Assembly (NCBI RefSeq): GCF_010389155.1
Contig: NC_057767.1
Span: forward strand, 868,001-932,000
DNA: 64,000 nucleotides
Direction of reading: 5' to 3'
From: Erigeron canadensis
Taxonomy: Eukaryota > Streptophyta > Magnoliopsida > Asterales > Asteraceae
The notes beneath the pieces were generated by a model that searched no databases, was not told the origin of the DNA, and saw only the letters and a program-made list of their open reading frames with translations. Numbering within the stretch: the stretch's first letter is position 1; each line of letters opens with the position of its first letter. A program made the position numbers and the translations under genes. This document shows positions 21,800-36,000 of this stretch, in pieces.

Positions 21800-23662
21800 T
21801 AAATGGTCTTCAAAATTTGTTAGCATATTTGATATGATCAATTAAGGTGATATATATATATATATATAAGCATTAAATTTTTTATAAAATTTAACCACAT
21901 CATAGTAATCAATTTTTTTTATTCTATAACAACGCATTAGAATGTTGTTACATAATCAAGGAATACTATCTAGAAAGGTAAGGGATCTGCTTAGCAAGGA
22001 TTTAAACTCATGTCTTTTAGCTACTTAGAACTCTTTGTTAGGGGACGGTACCACTAGGGTTCACCCCATTGGTTAAGAAATACTATCTAGAGTTATAATC
22101 AATATTATAGTTTGTATAAAAACATTTATAGATATGAAATTGTTGACGAGTATATGATAAATGAGGATGCCATTATATATATATATATATATATATATAA
22201 ATTCTCCATCTTTTCATATTTAAAAAGTGCTAAAAAAAATTAGTTACAAATTATTAAAAACCCTTAAAAGCATCCACAATGACAGGTTTTATAAAGTTTT
22301 ATGCTAAAAAATATGTATGAGCTTTTTTTAAAAAAAAATCTCTTCAATGACATAAAATTTTGTATAACTTAGAATAAATATATTACTATAGTACAAAAAT
22401 ACATGTAAGGCAATACATATAGCTTGATATGTATTGAGTCTTCATCAACTCTTTCATCTTAAAAATTATATTATACGTACTTTGAGCAATTAAAAGCTTT
22501 TTATCATTAAAATGAAAAGTCTTTTTACAAAACCTCTTATACATTGTACATTTTTTCTGGCAGAAAGCTTTTCATAACCAATCATTATGGATTTCCTAAT
22601 AAACCCTCTCGTTAGAAAAAGTTAAAACAGAGAATTTATTCAATTAGTCTTGAACTAATTTATACTTTAAACTTTTATCATATTACTTTACACTCTAAAC
22701 CCATATATTTTAGAGTAAGATATCTTTATTACCATATTTACATCTATTACATTTACATCAATCTACATCATTCGTCGTCGTCGCCGTCGCTACCAATATT
22801 CCATGTCTCCTCCACCACCATATCGTCATCGTCACCGCATTACACTAACATCGTGTTAGTACCTGTCAAAACAAACAAGAAACTGTCTGTAAATTTGAAG
22901 TTTTAAATATTTTTTCGTAACTATTTTTATTCAATTACATGAAGAATGTATGTGATTAGTTTTCTTTAAAGGTTTTAATCATTTGCTCGCAAAAGAGTAT
23001 TTAACTTACGTTTACTTAACCGGGTCTTTGCTATAGAGTCCTCTCATCCTCACTTTGTTGTAGCATAATATTTTCTACATATAGATATAATTATTTTAAA
23101 AATCTTCAAAATGGTTGATAACCTTTAAAAACCTTTTAAATCACAACCATTGAATTTTTTTAATCAATGGATCGATGTATAGAAGTAAAACTCAACATTA
23201 GTAATTAATTTAAAATTTTAAAAATCAACATAATAGTTAACGATGGACAATTTGTCATTTGAATTTTTTCAGGAAAAAAAAAATGAAAAGAAAGAGAAAA
23301 AAGCGCAACCATGAATTAAATGAAAGGAAATTATAACCGGCTGTGGCCGATTTTGAGAGATCGAAATTTCACAGTTTTGAGTTGTTCCAATCTCCTTGAA
23401 TCTTTATATTGTTCAATTAATCAAAATTAGTTTTGTTAATTATTGGGACGGCGCAACAACTTTAATTCATTTGATTGTGGTTGAAAAAATTTTGTGATCA
23501 ACAATTAGTGGGCGGTGGTTTTTCCACCGTTTAATTAATTCGCTTATTTGGTGTGTTCAGCTACTCAGCTAGTATGAATAATAGTCAACCTTCAAAAAAA
23601 AAAAAAAAATTAATTCGTTTTTTTATTTTTTGAACAGTAAAAAATTAATTCGTTTATTTGAG
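21800..23662. other. AT-rich intergenic region
   Basis: No gene or clear repeat structure is seen apart from AT dinucleotide runs (21850-21868 and 22177-22198) and a short TCGTCGTC tract near 22772. Confidence 0.5.
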
Positions 23663-24932
23663 GGAAAAATTCATAAAAACTTAATCTTTTTACCCAAAAT
23701 TCTTAATAAAGGGAACCTATTTAGGTTTCATCTATTAAAAGGATTTCATTTTTAAAAATTTCTCAATAAAGATAATATCGTTAGTTTTTATCGTTGTCTC
23801 CCATTAAGTGACATGTGTGCATGCCATGTCATTAAATAAGCCTATGTAGACATCTCATGTAGCATTGCATAAAGGTACACTACTCATTTCACTCTCGTAT
23901 CTCTTCCCCAATTCATTAATTATTGATAATTCTTTTCATTTATCAAAATTAAAATGTAAAAAATGAAGATATATCACATCGGTTTGGTTGACATCTCCGT
24001 CACACACATACACACCCCTTTCATCTCCATCACACGCGCCACAATCATCCCCAAATCAAAACCCTCATCACCACCAACAGCACATGGTCAGCCTACAGAG
24101 AGCCGTGATGGGCGAATCACCCACAAATCTAGACGACTACGATAGCGTGGAGTATTGGTCAAACCCAGAACGCATCGGGTGGGTTACATAGCAAGGCAAG
24201 TACCATGTATTTTATACCTGATTATGATAAGGAGAAAGAAGACTAGATTAATTCGATTCGACGGTCGGATGTTTAGCTTTCGAGATCTGTACCGATAAAG
24301 CAGATTGTTCATTAGGATAGTAATAGATGATGATCATCATCTATTAAGGAGATTGTACAGCTTTTAGTGATTTTTTGTTTTATATTGTTAAGTATATGTA
24401 TATACATGATGGAGAAGTTAACACAAGTTGCAAAAGGAAAGGGGAGGCTTGAATTTATCATCCGTGTAGTTGTAGGCCCAAAGACTACTTTCGTATTTGG
24501 AGGAAATTACAGTTGGGGGTAGGAAAAAGATTTTAGTGATCATGGATTATATATGGGATATGGTGGATCTAAATGAGATTGGTTTAAGTATAGATGTATT
24601 GGTTGAATTTTTAAAAGGACAGGAATGAATAACATTTGGGAAGAACAATGGAATGAATAATGGTGTGAAGATTGTGACGGAAAAATTGATTGGAGAAAAA
24701 GATGTCGTTGGGCAGAAAAAAGTTTGTGAAGATGATGATGACGTGTACACGCCAAGTCAATAGTCCACGTGGTCTTTTATTAATGACGTGGGATGCAGAC
24801 ATGTCAATTAACGAGTGACTAACGATAAAAACTAAAGATATTACCTTTATTAAGAATTTTTTAGAAATGAAATCTTTTTAATAGACGAAACCTAAATAGG
24901 TTCCCCTTATTAGGAATTTTGGGTAAAAAGAT
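23663..24932. mobile_element. Non-autonomous Mutator-like element with ~130-bp inverted ends, right end clipped
   Basis: The left arm (AATCTTTTTACCCAAAATTC...GTTAGTTTTTATCGTT...ATTAAGTGACATGT) is matched in inverse at 24797-24932 (AACGATAAAAACTAAAGATA...GAATTTTGGGTAAAAAGATT). The left tip starts GGGAAAAATTCATAAAAACTT; the last 20 or so bases of the right tip are missing and LINE sequence begins at once. The tips and the sub-terminal ATTAAGTG block resemble the 427-bp element at 59041-59467, which has a clean 9-bp target duplication, so both are placed in one Mutator-like family. The interior shows no transposase. Confidence 0.75.
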
Positions 24933-26600
24933 TCCTTTTTTATCTCTAGTAGATGTTGGATCAAGGTCAAAATTCAAGGAAAAATTCTCCGAGGCCATCA
25001 AAAATAGGCCCACCCTATCCTGCCATTGCCTCAAGAGTCTCTCCTTGGAAGATTCTGATTTTCTTACTGCCCCCTTCACCATGATTGAGATTAAACAAGC
25101 CATATGGGACTGTGGAAGTGATAAGGCCCCCGGCCCGGACGGCTTCAATATGAGTTTTATCAAAAAGTTTTGGGAGTATTTAAAATTCGATTTTCTCACC
25201 CTTCGGATGGATTTTCATTCTACTGGAACTATCAGTCAAGGTTGTGGGTCCACTTTCATCCCCAAAAAAGCTTCAGTGAAATCCTTAACCGATTATCGCC
25301 ATATCACCCTAATTGGGTGTATCAGGAAGGTTATTTCCAAAGTCCTTGCAAATAGATTGAAGAAGAAAATTGCGAAGCTAATCTATCCTGGATGGGACTC
25401 TGATGCATAATGAAATTTTGCTAAAGAAAAACAAACAGGAAGCGTATTGTCTAAAAATAGATATAGAAAAGGCTTTCGATTCTGTGTATTGGGAGTTTTT
25501 GCTCTCAATGATGACACAAATGGGCTTCCCTCACCGCTGGCTTCTTTGGATCGAACTCCTCCAGACCATCAGTTCTCATCCTTCCTATTTTTAATAGCAA
25601 ATGGAAGGCTTCACAAACATGCTGCAACGGGCTTCAACTTTGGGAATTATCTCTGGAATCCAACTGCCAAACCATGGCCCAAGTATTACTCATCTTCTAT
25701 ACGCAGACAGACGATGTTATAATAAATTGGAAAGTGGTCCTTTTCCCAACTCCAAAACCTCACGAGAATTCTCATAGCCTTTCACCTTGCCTCTGGATTA
25801 AAGGTAAACCATCAAAAATCCCTTTTCTATGGCATTAATCTTACTTCTGTTGTATGTGCCAGCTCATGTCATTCCCTCATGTGCAAACCCAGCGCTTTCC
25901 CCATAAACCATCTCGGAATTACAGTGGGTTCAAATATGAACTTGATAAAAAAATTGGGCCCCTATAATCAAAACCTTTGAAAACCGTCTATCCATTTGGA
26001 AAGCCTCTACGCTGTCCCTTGGTGGTCGTATCACCCTCATCCGATCGGTGCTTGATAGTTTCCCATCTTACTACTTGGGGGGGGGGGGGGGGGGTGGGGA
26101 TAACCTTTGGGCTCCTGTCATTTGTGTTATCCATCTCTCCCCAAGAAATTGCACTCATCGGGTCAAGCAGAACCTTGGAAATCCATCGTGAACCTTGGTG
26201 CCCACTTAGACTAGTTTGATATTGCTTTGGAGTGTATGTTTACAGAATGTCTTGGTAATGGCTCAAAGTTAAGATTTTGGATTGATACATGGAACGGCTC
26301 CAAGCCTTTCTACTTACTGTATCCCGACTTGTTCAAACTCGAAGAAAACAAGAGCTGTGTAATTAAGGATCGATGCACTGGTGATGGAACCTTTTCTCAA
26401 TGGCAATGGAACTGGACCATACCTCCCTCATCCTCGACAAGAATTACAACAACTTTTCAACATGCTCTCCCAAATTCAACAAGTTAACCTCTCGAATGAA
26501 GAAGAACCCTGGAAATGGCTATTTGATCCCTCTCATGGTTTTACCAGTCAAATCCATGAAATCTAGGCTCCAAAATGCAATATACGGCCCCTCACAATGG
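24933..26600 (+). mobile_element. Dead, 5'-truncated LINE (non-LTR) reverse-transcriptase region
   Basis: Plus-strand fragments in several frames follow the order of a plant L1-type LINE. 24933-25400 reads IWDCGSDKAPGPDGFNMSFI and IGCIRKVISKVLANRLKKK (fingers of the RT). 25440-25590 reads LKIDIEKAFDSVYWEFLLSM. Near 25695 LLYAD is followed by a small insertion that destroys the second Asp of the YADD catalytic box. 25980-26060 reads FENRLSIWKASTLSLGGRIT. 26240-26570 reads GNGSKLRFWIDTW and EEPWKWLFDPSHGF, the part before the zinc-binding RVT region. The endonuclease is missing. Multiple frameshifts and an 18-base G run at 26077-26094 confirm decay. The 3' end is not defined. Confidence 0.88.
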
Positions 26601-26768
26601 GTTTTGCATGAACGAACACACATATATTAACAAGACATATGAAAATGTCCACTATATGTAATATGTTTATATGAGCATATAATTGCATAGACAGACATAT
26701 GAGATGTATGTACAAGAACTTTGTAAATTAATATTTAATGAATTTGTTAACAATCATATGAGCGTATA

Positions 26769-26963
26769 TAGGGGCGGTACTAAAGGGGGGCAAGGGGGTC
26801 TAATGCCCCCCTCCAAATTTAAATTTTGTCATGTATTTTTAATTTTTTCATCAATTTTTAAAAATTTTCTATAGGTTTTTAACATTTTGCCCCTTTTTAA
26901 ATTTATTTTTCATAAGATTTCTAAGTTTATCCTTTTTAAAATTTTTTCCTGGTACTGTCTCTA
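26769..26963. mobile_element. hAT-like MITE
   Basis: Ends read TAGGGGCGGTACTAAAGG and, facing it, CCTGGTACTGTCTCTA, an imperfect inverted pair. The body (GGGGGGCAAGGGGGTCTAAT, then AAATTTAAATTTTGTCATG) is an inverted match to the element at 61846-62058. No clear 8-bp duplication is seen around this copy. Confidence 0.6.
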
Positions 26964-29059
26964 AACATATGTATGTAAACATGTAACTGAACATTTCATG
27001 AGATTAAATAGAACTTATATATGCAAGATGGATAATGTAAATGTGTTAACTGATCAATTTTTTGTTTCTGTTTTACGAGCATGTGTGCATGTTCGCAAAT
27101 ATAGTTGATTCGTAGATTTCGAGTTTATGATAGAAAAAATAATTAAAATAAGTGGGTTGATTTCTTTAATAACTTATCAGTTAAAATAATTAGTTAGTTA
27201 AAATAAGGATACTATTTCGTTTATTTGTTATTAATTTAATTAACCAATTAAAATATTAAATAGTGTCCTTATATTAATGTAAAAAAAGTTGCTAAATGAT
27301 CATGACTTTTTAAAAGTTTCTAAATTAACTTAACTGTAAGTATACCATTTAGTTTTTTTCGTATAAAATGTTCTTTGTTTATAATAACTTTTAGGGTCCG
27401 TTCATAAGTGCCTAAATGTATATATAATGCATTCTCAAATCATCATCAAACCACCATATTTCTCCCGCCGCAATAATCCTCCCCACTCCCACTCCCACTC
27501 CCATTTTCTTTTTTTTAAGAAAAAAAAATAACCTGTTATAAATATATGTAATATAAATCAACCAAAACACCACCATGTCAAACCGATTTAACCCTAGCGA
27601 CAACCCCCACAAGTTACTCGGCATGCCAGGACTAGCGGGTTCTAGGAGGATGGCGGTATTGATATAAGGGGTAGATTCTAGGAGGAAGAAATGACATGAG
27701 ACTGATATAACAATTAGAACGTAAGTATCACATGCCTTATAAGGTAATCATATTTTATCATTTGATAAATCGGACATAAGGTTAAAATCGTAAGTAACTT
27801 TCAAATGAGAGTATTCTTTTTAGAACAAATATCAAACAGTTGTTTTCATTCAGAATCAGAACTATGTTCATTCAGCACATTTTGATCATTCAGCAAATTT
27901 GATGATTCATCCCGCACTAAATTATACGGATTTATCAAACACGCCCTTAGCCCCTTGGCTTTTCATATGTAAAAAGCACAAAGATGTAGGGATTAACAAA
28001 ATCGAAACAAAATACAAATAATGCCAACGAATGTACGTAGAACTCTACTTGCACCCTCAAACATAAATCACCAAAAATCGGCTAACACCAAGTCAAACAG
28101 AAAAAGGGTAGTTCTAAACTAGACTCTTGAGAAAAAATATTCTTGGAAAATAAAATGATGCAACTTAAATCAAGTATCATAACATAATCTTAAACTTAAT
28201 ATATATTTTAAGACAGTTGAACTAATGACTTATTAACCAATCAAATTTCATCAAATTGATTCTCGCTTATGCCATCATTTAGATTACCTACAAATTAAAA
28301 ATCCTAATAATCATTATTCAAATATATTATTATATTAATTTGTAGAAAAAGTTTCATTAATTTACATTTTTTTTGTTTTCCATTAATAGTTTACACTTTT
28401 TATCCCTATACTTAACTTATATTTATTTTTAGCCTTCAACATGAAAGAATTTTTTAAAATTTATAATCATTTAATTGATTAAAAAAAATTCGAAATATTA
28501 TCTATAAAAAATTATTTCAAAACCTAATTAATTATTAACAAATATTAAATTAGATTTTTATAAATTATAAATATTAATATTTTGTTTAATATTTAATATA
28601 AACACAATTTGTTAGTCACTCAAATCAAGAGTACTAATTGTTATCAAAGAATATATAAACAATCCTAATTGTCATTTAATTATCATAGAACAGGTGATTA
28701 AAAAAAACTTATGCGTGTTTTGGGTTCGCATCATGATTAAATACATATACGTGAATGTCAAGTACACGATTTCAAGTATATTTATATTTTAACTCTTAGT
28801 AGTCTTTTATAATAATATCACATTATGAGTACAACTGGTTTTAGAATATTCTATAATAGATAAATTATTATAACATGTGTCTTATGAAATGACTACGGTA
28901 AACAATTCCATTAATTTGTTTCCGCTAATAATGACAATGACGAACCTATAATTATTGTACTAAAACTTGCAAAATATAACACTTGAAACCGTATATCTGC
29001 AAAATTATAAGCTTTTATGACTTTAATATATAAATATCTAATGTTGATAATATCGTAAA
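26964..29059. other. Gene-free stretch with a dispersed repeat
   Basis: No coding signal. Contains a short CCCACTCCCACTCCCACTCC tract at 27481-27502, the repeat shared with 19090-19210 (at 27733-27870), and AT-rich sequence up to the Helitron end at 29096. Confidence 0.5.
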
Positions 29060-29061
29060 TA

Positions 29062-29096
29062 CCGTGTCCAGTGTTGGACACGGGTCTAAAATCTAG
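29062..29096 (+). mobile_element. Helitron 3' terminus with a perfect hairpin
   Basis: CCGTGTCCA-gtgt-TGGACACGG is a perfect nine-pair stem, followed by the nine bases GTCTAAAAT and then CTAG, with T next. This is a textbook Helitron 3' end on the plus strand. The 5' TC end was not located in the AT-rich sequence upstream. Confidence 0.75.
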
Positions 29097-29361
29097 TTTG
29101 AATACTATAACAGATTTCAAAAAAACTAAACGAATTGTAATTGCAAAAATTAACTAGTGCTTCCCTGATCTCCTGTAAACAGATGAAACATACATAAAAA
29201 TATCCTAATTACAATATCTAGTTTTCGGTTCCGCACAGTTCAAAGTTTTGGAAAGATCAATTCATGAGTTGGGTTGAACTCTGGAAATGGTTGTGACCTT
29301 TCAAACAAGTAATGATGAATGTTTGTATAATCTAAATTAAACCAACCTCAATGCATGTAAC

Positions 29362-29600
29362 CACAAGGGTGGTGGCTTAGTGGTAAAGGTTTGGTCTCTA
29401 AAGGTGAAAATACCTTATGGCCCCAACTTCAAAAGGTAGGAGCAAAATATATATTCCCTTATGGCATGGAGATTCACTCGTGACAACACTGGGCTCCCCG
29501 CAAAGCGAATGGTCCCCCTGGGGATTAGTCGGCTTGCTATGCGGTTGGATACACAACCACACACAAAAATGCACGCTCCGCTCCATTCATGGTAATCACC
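29362..29600 (+). repeat. tRNA-derived SINE candidate
   Basis: GGTGGCTTAGTGGTAAAGG at 29370-29388 fits a pol III A box (TGGCNNAGTGG). A weak B-box position follows about 35 bp later. The downstream body includes CACTGGGCTCCCCGCAAAGC and CCCCCTGGGGATTAGTCGGC, a layout found in plant SINEs. No T- or A-rich tail with a target duplication was resolved. Confidence 0.5.
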
Positions 29601-30049
29601 ATTCTGTAGAAGACTTCTTAATACAAAATGTGCAGTAGTTTAAAGACTCAAGACACAATCATCATTATAGAAAACACAATAATAGATATTCGATCATTTC
29701 ATTTTTCTAAATGGAGTGAAGAAAAAGACAGCATTTTAAAAGCTCAAAATCATAAAATCTAACACCAATTATTCCACGAAATAACCAACAATTTTAGCTT
29801 CTTTTTAAAAACAAATGCTTGTATAAATAAATTTGCTAAAATTGCATTACATAATGTACACATATTCTCTGAACATAACTGCGTGTTATGATGAAATGCA
29901 AACAGTACAGAGGGGGGCCAAAAGAGTAAACATTTAAATTAAGAAAAAAGAACAACCCCGCACCTTCAGAATATGGATGTCCTGTTTAATCTTCCCCCTT
30001 TTGCAGTAACTTTTGCTGTTTATCTTCCAAAATAATTACCCTTTCACTA

Positions 30050-33000
30050 TCAATCAGAAATATCGTATTCGCCTCCACTAAACTGGTCCATATCACCATC
30101 ATCCTCCATGCCATTATGATGTTGATTTACATCATCTTCCATGTCCATTCTACTATGATGTCTAGAATTTGAACTTCTGCCCTTCAAACCAACATAACTC
30201 TGCAAGAATATAACGTACAATACAACATATAAAAAAGAATTATACCTCGAATCAAGTACTTATTGGAGAAGGGAACCATCTGGCATGTATAGATTCTATT
30301 GTCAAACATTTAACATTTAAAAGTGGCCAAATGGGCTGTCAGATATTGGATTAAAATAATTTCGGGTTTTTTTTAACATTGAAAAAGAAATTCAGGTTAA
30401 CGAGTGATTTCCTACACATGTAAAAGTGTCACGTCGGTATGACATGCCAACACTTTTTCTCCCACTTTTTTACATTTTAAAATAATGTATGAGCTAGATA
30501 ATATATTATTACAACAAATAACATTTAATATGTTGAATATACAGACATGAAGATTGAGACCATTTGAATTAACTTCCAAACCGTTTGACCTGTTCTGTTA
30601 TAGCCATGTACTTGACTATGACCCTTTTGGTTGGTAGCTGTTGAGATATAACCCAAATCGACCTATTCTCATATAAATGTGTCAAAGTAGCAGACTCTAA
30701 CATGTAGTTTATTAAGGATAAAATAAAAATGTATCATGTGACCAAACTGCTTGGAACAAATGACAATAAGCAAATCAGCGATTTAAGATGAACACTTTGG
30801 TAAATCAGAAAGAAGAATTTTCATACACACCTAAAAAGGGGAAGTGTATATGTGTATGGGATAACTGGAGTGCCGGACAACATTGACATAATATGAAGAC
30901 TCGTATCAACACCGTCAATTACTTAAGAAGTTAGCAGACTGACAATCAACTTTAATATGAATAAGGGTATAAGTTTAGTAAAAGGTACTAGCGAAATCTG
31001 CAGACTCGTATCAACACCGTCAATTTCTTAGAAAGTTAACAGACTGACAATCAACTTTAATATGAACATTTTCTGACAGAAATAAGATCACAAATTACAC
31101 GGATAAGAGGATATATATTTAGTAAAAAGTATTAAAGAAAAGCTTTATGATCATCATGAACCAGAGTTGATGAAGTCCAAAGCCTAATTCAAACCATAAG
31201 TCCCAAGTTTGGCCAATATACTAGAGACTGGTCAATTTGGGTTATGTTGTATCTCAAAGACTCGAAAGGGATCAAAAATTGAAGTTCACTAAAACTGTAT
31301 AGCTGTTGCTAGGGTTTGAAAGCCACGCAAACTTTTCTATGCTTTCAACTTCCTATTTCGTTCTATTCAAAGATTTATATTATTATAATAATACTGAATT
31401 TGCAACCACAATCTACTTAAAAATAGATTATAAATGAACATAGATGAGTCAGAAATTAAAACCAGTCGGACTCGTACTGTAAGAATAATTCATTTCAACC
31501 CAAACCATTTCGACCTATTGTCCAGCCCATCTGACCCGCCCACCTCTAAACTCGACTCTGGATAGGATAGAGTATAACAAACGAAGGTAAAATTTTTGAG
31601 ATTAGTGCAAGAAAGATTTAAAGTAACACTAGCACGGTACCCGTGCAATGCGGCGATGGTTGTGGCGCAACGGTGTGGTGGTGGGGGCGACTGTTGGTGG
31701 TGGAGGTGGAGACGGCAGCGAGTAGTGTAGATAATTGATGTAAAGGTAATTGATAAAAGGTTAATGGAGATATTTTGGATAAATGACTGATATTGTAATT
31801 TAATCATTAATGGTATTTTAGATAAATTCTTCCATAACTTTTAAAGAGAGTTGTTTTATTTATTAAATCGTATAAAAGTATAGATTAGGTGTATAGGGGA
31901 ATTAGGATTAAGAAGTAAGGCTATTTTGGGTATAAAAAAGTGCTGAATTTCTTAAAATAGGAGAGGTCAATATGCTTTATAAGGGATTATAGAAATACCT
32001 CAGATTCCTTCATTTCAACTGAAACACGTGATCTTTGCCTCACTGTAATACTCGCTGGTACGGGGAAATGTTCAACCTCATCACTTTGCTTTCCTTCCCT
32101 CGCTCTCTTCTTCCTTAATATAAGTTTTGTTGGCAGAGGCTGAACAAAGAAGAAAACTTAGAGCAATATAGCTACAAAAATAATATCACAAATTAGGGTA
32201 GCAGTAAGTGCACGGATTGGGTAACAAGTCAAAACTAGGACTTCACAAAAATCGATTAATCTGATAAATAACCGAATTTTAACCGAAACAAATTGACCAG
32301 TCCAGTCAAATACCCAACGATTGGGTTTTGGAATTAGGATAACTGCCTATAAAATGAAAACTAATTAACCTAGTCAAGCATTTTTACTTAGCCATTACCA
32401 AAGTAAACCGACCCCCATGCTCTGCCCTGATCAAAACAGATTATTCGGGTGGTACAGGTCAAAATATGTTGGGTCAAGTTGACCCGTAACAAATTTGATC
32501 TAACATTTTAAAAAATAATACAAAAACTTATAGGATTTTGATGATAACCTAAAAAGCTTGATAATAAGATTAGACCCATTAAAGACAAACCATGACCTCA
32601 ACCAACCCATTCATGAGTAATTTGGTGCAAATTTCTACCTATATGAAGAAGCAAATCAATATATATCTATATATATGTTACCATGTAGCGAGCCTCTGAT
32701 TCCCCAAATGACACCAAGAAAGTCGTAGGATCATCTGCATCCTCACCCCGAACCTGTTAAAAGAAGAAAAGATCATAACACATCGTTTTGTGGAAAAAAG
32801 CTCGGAAACTTAAAACGTTCATAGAAACTCAGAACATACATCCCAGTGATATTCACGAACCCACGTGTAAGATATATCTTCACTTTCATCATATATATCC
32901 TTTGATAGCTGAAAATCATTCGTAAACCAATTGTAGGCATTAGAGAGTGCACTTAACATTACATCAAAAGACCCAAATGATGGCCAAAACAGACGGAACA

Positions 33001-36000
33001 TAGATTTGTTAGTACTAAAAGCAGATTGTCCCCAGGGAAACCTCCAAAAAGAAAATTACCTCGCCAACCGAAGGAACCATGTAAGCCAAGAATTTGTCAG
33101 GTTTAGCTGCATCCGAGGTGCTTGCCACAAAACTTTTCATGACAGCCTGGGATAGAAAGTAAAATCAAAACAACTAGATTAGTTCACATAATTAGAAAAC
33201 AAAGCTGGTTATACACTTAATATTCATAAGCATATATAACTGATTATTGAATGAAATACTTTTAGTGGTTACTGCTATGGTGTCATTATGATAATAGACA
33301 GAAAGTTCCAGAAGAAGGAGGGGGTAAAAAGAGGAGGGGGAGAGAAGGATGGGTGTGAGTTTAATGAGTCAGTAGAGAGGTCTTCTTTACCCTCCTCGAA
33401 ATTTTGTACACTTAACATTCTTTAGCCTCCTCGTATGACACGTCTATCAGCAAGAGGGGGCAAGATGAGCGTAACAAGCAGGCTGGGTAAAGGGTCGATT
33501 TTGTTTGAACAGTTACTGAAACTAGCAATAGTAGTTCATACCTTAATTGTGATAAATAAGAACTTTTATTATCACTGTAAAACATTCCCATCTTGACACA
33601 ACCATGCATATGTTAAAATAGACACCTGGGTAACTTCAACATGTTTGACCTATGCCCCTTGCAGCCAATAAAAACTTACTCATCCATTTGACCCGTTTAA
33701 AAGTAAATACAAACCAACATGAGAGATTCATGTATCAATGGGTATTGGGTCAAACTGTCACCTCACTATTAACATATATGTTTTAGTCCATCAATAAATC
33801 AGCTACATAAACTTTCAGTTCCCTGTTTCCCCGAGTCTAAAAACCTAGAAAGCAGACCCTGAGCTACCTCTTTGTACGCCTAAGATTACAGAACTTTCAA
33901 ATTTAATGAATAACATGGGGCTCAAGCAGAGCATACCTGAGATTCATGGGCATCCCTAACAGCTTTGTCCATTTTGTTGTAGCTTTCTGAATCAACAGTA
34001 GGAGGACCATCAAAGGTTGCAACAACGAATTGATCACCCAGCCTGCAAAATTCAAAATTTAGCAAAACTAGCAAATGAAGAGTAGACAATGCTTCTTGTT
34101 GACATAATAGAAATTATTTCTCCAGCTGCAGGGAAACAACTCAGACTCCTATAATAACACCTCCATACGCTTATTTATCCTGTAGCTGCTCTTAGAATTT
34201 GAACTTCATGGCATGTCAATCATATTTTTAAAAATACTAGCGTTCCCCTAAGCAAATATAATAGAGGTGGCAAAATACTGTCAGGTTGAGAAACCATACC
34301 GAAACGGGTAAACCAGTATGGGTCAGGTTAAACACCTTTGGTCCCAAGGAACTTCTTAATCCATAAAAAAAAATTATTATTAATAAAAAATGACTTAGAT
34401 GGTTCTATAAAAAAGGAATCTACATTAGGCAACTTCTGTGAGTTTGGCCCATTCCCACATTAGGCAGCTTTCTGGGAGTTTGACACGTTAACATTTTCTA
34501 ACTTGACCCATTCATAATTGAGTGCGTCGAGTTTGCAGCGTCTAAATATAGATACTATAATCAGGGATCTTAGTATTAGCCCCAGTTGGAAGTTAACTCG
34601 CAAAACAAATATTTCACTAAAGCTACAAATTCATCCACCCATAGAAAATATCTTAATTTTTTAATCGAAATTCACAAAATGTTGCATGTTCATTAGCACT
34701 CTGTAAAACAAATGACCAAACTGACACCCATGCAATCAGTTTAAATTTTCAAGGATATTTGCACTTTACCAAATACATTCAAGAAAAAAACAAAAAACAG
34801 AATAGCAATGGACACCAAATGGGTAAAGATGAGTAATATATAGCAGAAAGATAGTCGAATACCGTTCAAAATCAGGAAATAATGGCAAAATTTCGACAGG
34901 CTGCAACTTTTTGTTAGTTGCATGAACTGGGTGCGACTTGCAAGCCTCGAATGAAGCCTTGATGTCCTTGATTTTCCTTTCCCTGATCAAAGCGGCAAAA
35001 AATGTCATTTGATAGATAAGCCTGCTAGTTCATCCATATAAAGAGAGAAGCAGAATACAGATATATACCTACTATTAAGGTTGTCCAGTAGGGCATTTCC
35101 ACGCCTCTCCCGTAGTTCTTTCGCTTGTTTTTCAAATGACTGCATGTTGCATTGAAGATATATGACTTCTTGTTTAACCAAACAAACATATTACATAAAA
35201 GTAATGTGTTAGATATGATCCTAAAACTATATTGTTATTACAAAAATCATCTAAACTTCCTTTCATAAGTGAGTTGAAGTATTCAATGCATCTGAAAATA
35301 TTTTATATGACTTTCAACCCATTCGACCTGTTATAGATCAGACATCACCTGAAATCCTGAATTGACCCATTTGTAATTAAATGGGTCCAGAATCCAGATT
35401 GTCACCTCAGCTAATGTATAAACAACATAAGCTTTGTGTTCACCTGTCTTGTTGCATCCGTGCTAAGAGGAGAGATATATTGCGTCTTGACAAGCCAAGC
35501 CATCCCTTTATCCGTGGGACGCTCCTTTCTTTTTAACCCATCTTTTTTAACAGGGGTCAAAGTAACATCCTCCTGCAACAATCTCTCGTCTTCAGGAGCA
35601 ATATGTAGTACTTCATCCTTTGGAGCACTAATCCAGCAAGGAAAGAGTTTTAGGTGTTAATTGACTAGATTACATTCATAGACCGCTGCTTCTAAATTGA
35701 AAAAACTCAAAGAGTGTAATGAACTATTACTTGTAGACACTGAGATCAAGTAGGTCAAGTGGTATCCCAAGGTCTGGCTCAACATGCAAGTGAGGCTTAT
35801 GCACCGTTTCCAGTGAAGTGAGAGCATATTTGACAGCTCTGCAAAGATCAGTCGTGAGATTAAAAGGGATACTACAAGTACAAGCCATAGATGTTACATG
35901 ACACGTCCTAGACACGTCCTAAAATACATAAAGTGTTAAGCGACTTGATCGAATTTTTTTAAAAGTAGAGGGGTCAAAATTGAGGAGGCTCTATTAAAGG

